64,000 nucleotides of DNA, taken from the NCBI RefSeq assembly GCF_965198575.1, contig NZ_OZ240671.1, positions 1,240,001 to 1,304,000 of the forward strand. The letters are read 5' to 3'. The position numbers were made by a program, and so were the translations under genes. Positions 59,979 to 64,000 of this stretch are shown here, piece after piece. The notes beneath the pieces are model-generated. The model was given only the letters and a program-made list of their open reading frames with translations. It ran no database searches and was not told where the DNA came from. The DNA comes from Lichenicola sp965198575. GTDB lineage: Bacteria > Pseudomonadota > Alphaproteobacteria > Acetobacterales > Acetobacteraceae. Position 1 is the stretch's first letter. Each line of letters starts with the position of its first letter.

Positions 59979-61085
59979 ATGCGCACGCTCTGCCTGCTGG
60001 CACTGTTCATCATGACGCTGCTGGCGTGGCCGCGGGACGGACGCGCAGAAGCCGTCCGGATCAAGGACATCGCCGACGTCGAGGGCGTCCGCAGCAACCA
60101 GCTGATCGGCTACGGCCTGGTGGTCGGCCTCAACGGCACCGGCGACCGGCTGAATAATTCGCTGTTCACCCGGGAGTCGCTGATCAGCATGCTGGAGCGG
60201 CTGGGCGTCAACATCCGCGACCAGGAGGCCAAGCTGCAGACCCGCGACATCGCCGCGGTGATGGTCACCGCCGAGTTGCCGGCTTTCTCGCATGACGGCA
60301 GCCGGATCGACGTGGTGGTCTCGGCGACCGGCGATGCCACCGATCTGTCCGGCGGCACGTTGCTGGTGACGCCGATGATGGCGGCCGACGGTGACGTCTA
60401 TGCGGTGGCCCAGGGCCAGATGGTGAGCAGCGCGTTCGCGGCCAAAGGTGCTGCATCCTCGATCACCCGCAACATCCCGACCAGCGCGCACATCGCCAAC
60501 GGCGGGATGGTCGAGAAGGAAGTTGCGGTCGACCTCAGCACGCGGAACACGTTGCGCCTGTCGCTGCGCAATCCCGACCTCACCACCGCCGAGCGCATGG
60601 CCACGGTGATCAACGCGAGCCTGGGGCCGATCGCCCACGTCACCGACCCGCGGACCGTCACCCTGAGCATGGGCGGCCACGACGTGATGAGCACGCTGGA
60701 ACGCGTCGAGGACCTGCTGGTGGAGCCGGATACCCCCGCCACGGTCGTCATCGACGAAGCCAGCGGCACGATCGTCATGGGCGACAACGTCCGCATCAGC
60801 ACGGTGGCGATCGCGCAGGGCAATCTCACGATCCAGGTCACCGACGCGCCGGTGGCATCGCAGCCGGGGCCGTTCTCCAACGGCACCACCGCCGTGCTGC
60901 CGCGGACGACGATCAAGGTCGATACCGGTGCAACCAAGCGACTCGGCATCCTGAACGAGGGGCCCAGCCTGCGGGATCTGGTCGGCGGCCTGAACTCCCT
61001 CGGTGTCGGACCGCGCGACATGATCAGCATCCTGCAGACGATCAAGGCAGCGGGCGCGCTGCAAGCCGATCTGGTGGTGCGATGA
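59979..61085 (+). CDS. flgI: Flagellar P-ring protein FlgI
   Basis: A 368-residue periplasmic protein with a signal peptide (CLLALFIMTLLAWP, cleavage near GRAEA). Family blocks IKDIADVEGVRSNQLIGYGL, VVGLNGTGD and the C-terminal LRDLVGGLNSLGVGPRDMI are present. It forms the P ring around the flagellar rod in the peptidoglycan layer. It overlaps the flgJ-like gene by four bases. Confidence 0.96.
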   Translation: MRTLCLLALFIMTLLAWPRDGRAEAVRIKDIADVEGVRSNQLIGYGLVVGLNGTGDRLNNSLFTRESLISMLERLGVNIRDQEAKLQTRDIAAVMVTAELPAFSHDGSRIDVVVSATGDATDLSGGTLLVTPMMAADGDVYAVAQGQMVSSAFAAKGAASSITRNIPTSAHIANGGMVEKEVAVDLSTRNTLRLSLRNPDLTTAERMATVINASLGPIAHVTDPRTVTLSMGGHDVMSTLERVEDLLVEPDTPATVVIDEASGTIVMGDNVRISTVAIAQGNLTIQVTDAPVASQPGPFSNGTTAVLPRTTIKVDTGATKRLGILNEGPSLRDLVGGLNSLGVGPRDMISILQTIKAAGALQADLVVR

Positions 61086-61396
61086 CCAACCTGGGAACTG
61101 CAACACTTCTCCCGGGCGTGACGCTTCCAGCCAGCAAACCCGCCGCCGCACCCATCGATCAGAAAGTCATGAAGGCGGCGACGGATTTCGAGGCCATGAC
61201 GATCGGCCAGATGCTCGAGCCGATGTTCGCGACCGTCGACACGGCGAAGGGGCTGCTCGGCGGCGGCACCGGCGAGGAGAACTTCAAGCCGATGCTGATC
61301 ACTGAAATGGCCAAGCAGGTCGAGCAGCATGGCGGTCTCGGACTGGCGAACAGCATCTATGCCCAGATGCTCAAGATGCAGGAGAAGCACCGGTGA
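61082..61396 (+). CDS. flgJ: Flagellar rod-binding protein, FlgJ N-terminal type
   Basis: A 104-residue protein with only the rod-capping domain (KAATDFEAMTIGQMLEPMFA and the GGTGEENFKPMLITEMAKQV block), lacking the muramidase domain of enteric FlgJ, as in other alphaproteobacteria. It overlaps both neighbours by four bases. A separate muramidase must be encoded elsewhere. Confidence 0.87.
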   Translation: MTNLGTATLLPGVTLPASKPAAAPIDQKVMKAATDFEAMTIGQMLEPMFATVDTAKGLLGGGTGEENFKPMLITEMAKQVEQHGGLGLANSIYAQMLKMQEKHR

Positions 61397-61785
61397 GAAA
61401 CGATCTGCGACAGGCAGCGGAGCGCCTGGCGGCAGCTCTCGACCGCGAGAACCAGATACTGGTCGCTCTCGATTTCGGCGCCGTTGCCGAGCTCCTGCAG
61501 GAGAAGCGTGCCTCGCTCGATGTCCTCCGCGCACTCGTGCCGGATGCCGAAACCCTCGCACTCGATCCGCAGGATGAGACTGCCCGGGAGCTGGCGAAGC
61601 GCCTCCAATCGCTCGCCGCCACCAACAAGCATCTTCTCGAACACGCTATCGATGTACAGAACCGGGTCATGGCGGTGCTGGCGAGTGCCGCGCGCCAACT
61701 GCAGGTGCCGCGCGGCTACGGCGCCCGCGGCAATCGCGCGGTGGTGACGGCAGGACAAGCCTATGCCGTGCTCGTGCGCGCCTGA
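61393..61785 (+). CDS. FlgN-like flagellar export chaperone
   Basis: A 130-residue alpha-helical protein. The pattern AAERLAAALDRENQILVALD followed by AVAELLQEKRASLDVL and LLEHAIDVQNRVMAVLASAA fits FlgN-type chaperones for hook-filament junction proteins. It is the last gene of the flgI-flgJ transcript and is followed by a terminator. Recognition rests on pattern and context, so I leave the symbol open. Confidence 0.7.
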   Translation: MRNDLRQAAERLAAALDRENQILVALDFGAVAELLQEKRASLDVLRALVPDAETLALDPQDETARELAKRLQSLAATNKHLLEHAIDVQNRVMAVLASAARQLQVPRGYGARGNRAVVTAGQAYAVLVRA

Positions 61786-61819
61786 CGCCGTATCGCCCGC
61801 CAACCCACATTACGAAAGA

Positions 61820-61849
61820 AGCCGGACCAACCCGAAGGTTGACCCGGCT
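61820..61849. terminator. Terminator hairpin between flgN-like and histone-like genes
   Basis: AGCCGGACCAACC pairs with GGTTGACCCGGCT across a CGAA loop, with two mismatched positions. It lies 35 bases after the flgN-like stop and 44 bases after the converging gene's stop, so it may serve both strands; T residues follow on the plus strand (CTCCTTT) and AAAGAAG precedes. Confidence 0.6.
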
Positions 61850-61892
61850 CCTTTGCAGCCACTGATCAGGCGGGCAGCCTGGAGCGGTCGGA

Positions 61893-63047
61893 CTACTCCT
61901 CGCCCGCGTCCGCTTCGTGCGTCTCGTGAACGAACGAATTGCCGGCGTGATCCTCGGCCGACGGCGTCGCCGACGCTATCGGCGTTTCGGCTGCAGGCTT
62001 CCGGCCGCGACGCACCGGCGTCGCTGGATCGCGAAGCTGCTCCGCCGCAGCGCGACGGGTTGCGGCATTCGGAGACCGGCGCATCTTCACCGCGGCCTCG
62101 CTGCGTGAGCTGGCAGGCTTGCGCGACGTCGCGGTGTGCGTCGCCTCGTCATGCGCGGTCGACGCAGTGCCACGTGCAGCGCCGGTCCTGCGGCTTCCGC
62201 TGCTCGCAAGGGATTTCGATGCCGCCGGCCGGGTCGCCGAGGCCTTCGTAGTACGCGGCGTCGTGCCTTTTGCGGCGGTCGTGCGCGTTGCGGACGCAGC
62301 CGGTCGACGACCCGTACGCGCGGTGCTGGCAGCCTTTGTCGTCCGCGCAGTCGCCGGCTTTGCGCGTGCGGTCGTTGCGGACTTCGAGGCGCGGCCGGTC
62401 GCGGTCGCCTTGGCAGCGCGACCCGGACTCTTGCGCGCGGTGGCGGTTGCCTTCGCCCGGGTTGCAGCAGGACGCGACGATGCCGGACGAGTGGCACTGG
62501 TGCGAGTGGAAGTGGAGCGCGCCGATGTCGCGCGGCTCGAGGTCGTGCGTGTCGTCGCGCGCCCGGTTCCGGTCGTCGACCTGGTGGCTGCGGTCCGTTT
62601 TGCCGGAGCCGCGGCCTTGCCACGCGTGGTCTTCACGGCCGCCGTCTTGCTGGCCGTGCGCGTCCCAGGCTTGGCGCGTGTCGCCGGCGCGCGCGTGGCT
62701 TTCGAAACGGTTTTCGCCCCGGCCCTGGCACCGGTCTTCGCTCCGGTCCTGCTGCCGGCCGTTGCAGCCTTTGCAACGCGTGGCGCCTTCGCCGCCGGCT
62801 TGCCAGCCTTCGCGCCAGCCTTCGTGCCAACCTTTGCGCCCGACTTCACGCTAGACTTCGCGCCAGCCTTCACGCCAGCTTTCGTGCCGACGTTTTTCGC
62901 CGCTGCCGAACGCGCGCCGGCAGTGGCACCGCTGCGCGTGGTTCGCGCCGTCGTGCCTCGGGCACTTGTCCCGGCTGTACGCCGCCCGCCTGCGCGCACG
63001 GCCATCGCGCGCGTACGCGGGCCGTCCGACTCGTTCTCGGTGCTCAT
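61893..63047 (-). CDS. Long histone-H1-like basic, low-complexity protein
   Basis: A 384-residue protein almost wholly of Ala, Thr, Lys, Arg, Ser and Gly. Near residues 50-85 short units such as KAGAKSG and TKAGAK recur, then AKTxxRA and ATRxxA blocks. The N-terminus (MSTENESDGPRTRA) and C-terminus (SFVHETHEADAGEE) are acidic caps. It resembles bacterial H1-like nucleoid proteins (AlgP/Hc1-type) and presumably binds DNA. It is longer than most. Because of its composition the opposite strand also shows long open frames, but those lack ribosome sites. Confidence 0.72.
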   Translation of the reverse strand: MSTENESDGPRTRAMAVRAGGRRTAGTSARGTTARTTRSGATAGARSAAAKNVGTKAGVKAGAKSSVKSGAKVGTKAGAKAGKPAAKAPRVAKAATAGSRTGAKTGARAGAKTVSKATRAPATRAKPGTRTASKTAAVKTTRGKAAAPAKRTAATRSTTGTGRATTRTTSSRATSARSTSTRTSATRPASSRPAATRAKATATARKSPGRAAKATATGRASKSATTARAKPATARTTKAASTARTGRRPAASATRTTAAKGTTPRTTKASATRPAASKSLASSGSRRTGAARGTASTAHDEATHTATSRKPASSRSEAAVKMRRSPNAATRRAAAEQLRDPATPVRRGRKPAAETPIASATPSAEDHAGNSFVHETHEADAGEE

Positions 63048-63601
63048 GGTCTGGATCCTCTATTGTTTGCTTCGAAATGTTGGGGCGTTCGCACGCTGGC
63101 CGTGTTCGTCCGGCGCAGGCAGGATGGAGACGGGATGTCGCGACTGCTGCACGACATCCGGCCAGACTTGCCAATGATCCGCCCGGCACTCGTCATCAGT
63201 TATGGTCACCAGCGTGTGGCGTCGCCCGTCATTCAGGCTCGATAATGCGAATCACGACTCGGACTCGCATGATCACCCATGCTCTTCCTAAACTCGCGTG
63301 CATCTGTCAATTGAAAGCAACCATTACAGGAAAGTTCCGGAGTTCCTGAACCGCTCCGGTTGCCACTTGAGCCGGGCCATCGGGGTGGCCCATGCCGGAT
63401 GAAGCCATCGATCCTGACAGGCTCTGGTGCTTTCGGAGAGATCCGGTCCGGTGGGGGGGCGGCGGCAATTGCTGCCACTCCGCACGCTGAACGGGTTTTG
63501 AACCGGTGGCCGGTGCCTCCGCCGGCGGAAGCTGCTACGAGCCTCCTCCCGAACACCATATTCGACACAGCGTTTCTGTTCCGGCCGGAGTTGCTCCCGA
63601 C
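63048..63601. other. Gene-free stretch between the histone-like gene and mtnA
   Basis: It should contain the two divergent promoters. It is less G+C-rich around 63240-63330 (AATTGAAAGCAACCATTACAG). Small hairpins such as GGGCCATCGGGGTGGCCC are visible near 63372-63389. I found no convincing tRNA, riboswitch or ORF. Confidence 0.5.
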
Positions 63602-64000
63602 ATGAAGATCAACGGCGTCGCCTACCGCAGTGTCTGGGTGGATCCCGATGACGGCTTTTCAGTGCACGTCTTCGACCAGACGAAGTTGCCGTGGGCTCTC
63701 GACGTGCTCCGCTTCACCGAGATCGACCAGGTGGCAGCCGCGATCGTCAGCATGCAGGTGCGTGGCGCACCATTGATCGGTGCCGTGGCGGCGTACGGAC
63801 TGGCGCTCGCGTTGCGCGTCGACAGCAGCAGCGACGCCATGGAACGCGATGCCGCCAGGCTCGCCTCGACCCGACCGACGGCGATCAATCTGCGCTGGGC
63901 GATCGAACGCATGCTGACCAGGCTTCGCAACACGCTGCCCGTCGATCGCGTGCGCATCGCATACGAGGAGGCCGGCCTGATCTGCGACGAGGACGCCGCA
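63602..64000 (+). CDS. mtnA: S-methyl-5-thioribose-1-phosphate isomerase (5' part)
   Basis: The frame starts with ATG at 63602 and runs off the right edge after 133 codons. It isomerises methylthioribose 1-phosphate to methylthioribulose 1-phosphate in methionine salvage. The N-terminal FDQTKLPWALDVLRFTEIDQ and the substrate-binding block MQVRGAPLIGAVAAYGLALA, with RPTAINLRWAIERM, are typical of the MtnA/eIF2B-like family. Confidence 0.92.
   Translation, partial: MKINGVAYRSVWVDPDDGFSVHVFDQTKLPWALDVLRFTEIDQVAAAIVSMQVRGAPLIGAVAAYGLALALRVDSSSDAMERDAARLASTRPTAINLRWAIERMLTRLRNTLPVDRVRIAYEEAGLICDEDAA

Noticed and set aside
62119..63245. Plus-strand Ala/Val- and Arg-rich frames opposite the histone-like gene
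   Set aside because: They result from the repetitive composition of the opposite strand; no ribosome site or motif.
63420..63530. tRNA-Ser or tRNA-Sec-like fold upstream of mtnA
   Set aside because: No consistent acceptor stem, anticodon arm and T-arm could be drawn.
1..64000. CRISPR array, prophage or intact insertion sequence
   Set aside because: No regularly spaced repeats, phage structural genes or transposase were seen.

Overview
The window is GC-rich, almost fully coding chromosomal DNA. It looks like an alphaproteobacterium, most plausibly an Acetobacteraceae member. This is inferred from the gene mix: a fliX gene divergent from flgI, a cysteine-poor alphaproteobacterial-type DksA, a secreted S53 acid protease and a divergent bacteriophytochrome. 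No rRNA, tRNA, CRISPR array, intact IS or prophage was seen.

Layout. 1-2472 (minus): glutathione-dependent formaldehyde detoxification (fghA, frmA) and signal peptidase I. 2578-23044: a large sugar-acid catabolic island. It carries a complete gene set for D-erythronate and L-threonate breakdown (denD, ltnD, otnI, otnK, otnC), an apionate-lactonase-like protein, a FucU-type mutarotase, several oxidoreductases, two complete sugar ABC importers, and two regulators (GntR/FCD and LacI types). A 15-bp near-palindrome occurs in inverted orientation in two divergent promoter regions 6.5 kb apart and probably ties the LacI-type regulator to both halves of the island.

23168-31400: cell-surface polysaccharide genes (three glycosyltransferases, a flippase, a radical SAM protein) interrupted by a PLP enzyme and by a more A/T-rich class A beta-lactamase gene that lies between two about 50-bp direct repeats. 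31478-34269: a three-gene operon of inositol-1-phosphate synthase, a CTP:inositol-phosphate cytidylyltransferase-like protein and a CDP-alcohol phosphatidyltransferase, which suggests an inositol phosphodiester or phospholipid head group. 34241-36489: lptG/lptF of LPS export. 36607-40420: a membrane glycosyltransferase-like protein, a bestrophin-like channel with a tail-to-tail small membrane protein, and an MBL-fold hydrolase.

40517-50785 (minus): the kdp potassium system. The structural genes (small ORF, kdpF, kdpA, kdpB, kdpC) are separated from the sensor and regulator genes (kdpD, kdpE) by a Xre-RES toxin-antitoxin pair and a decayed SDR gene whose catalytic Tyr codon is now a stop. 51016-58001: a bacteriophytochrome-like hybrid histidine kinase, a TPR/glycosyltransferase-like protein and the S53 protease. 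58176-61785: a small acidic protein, dksA, and the flagellar genes fliX, flgI, flgJ-like and flgN-like. 61893-64000: a very long histone-H1-like basic protein and the 5' end of mtnA (methionine salvage).
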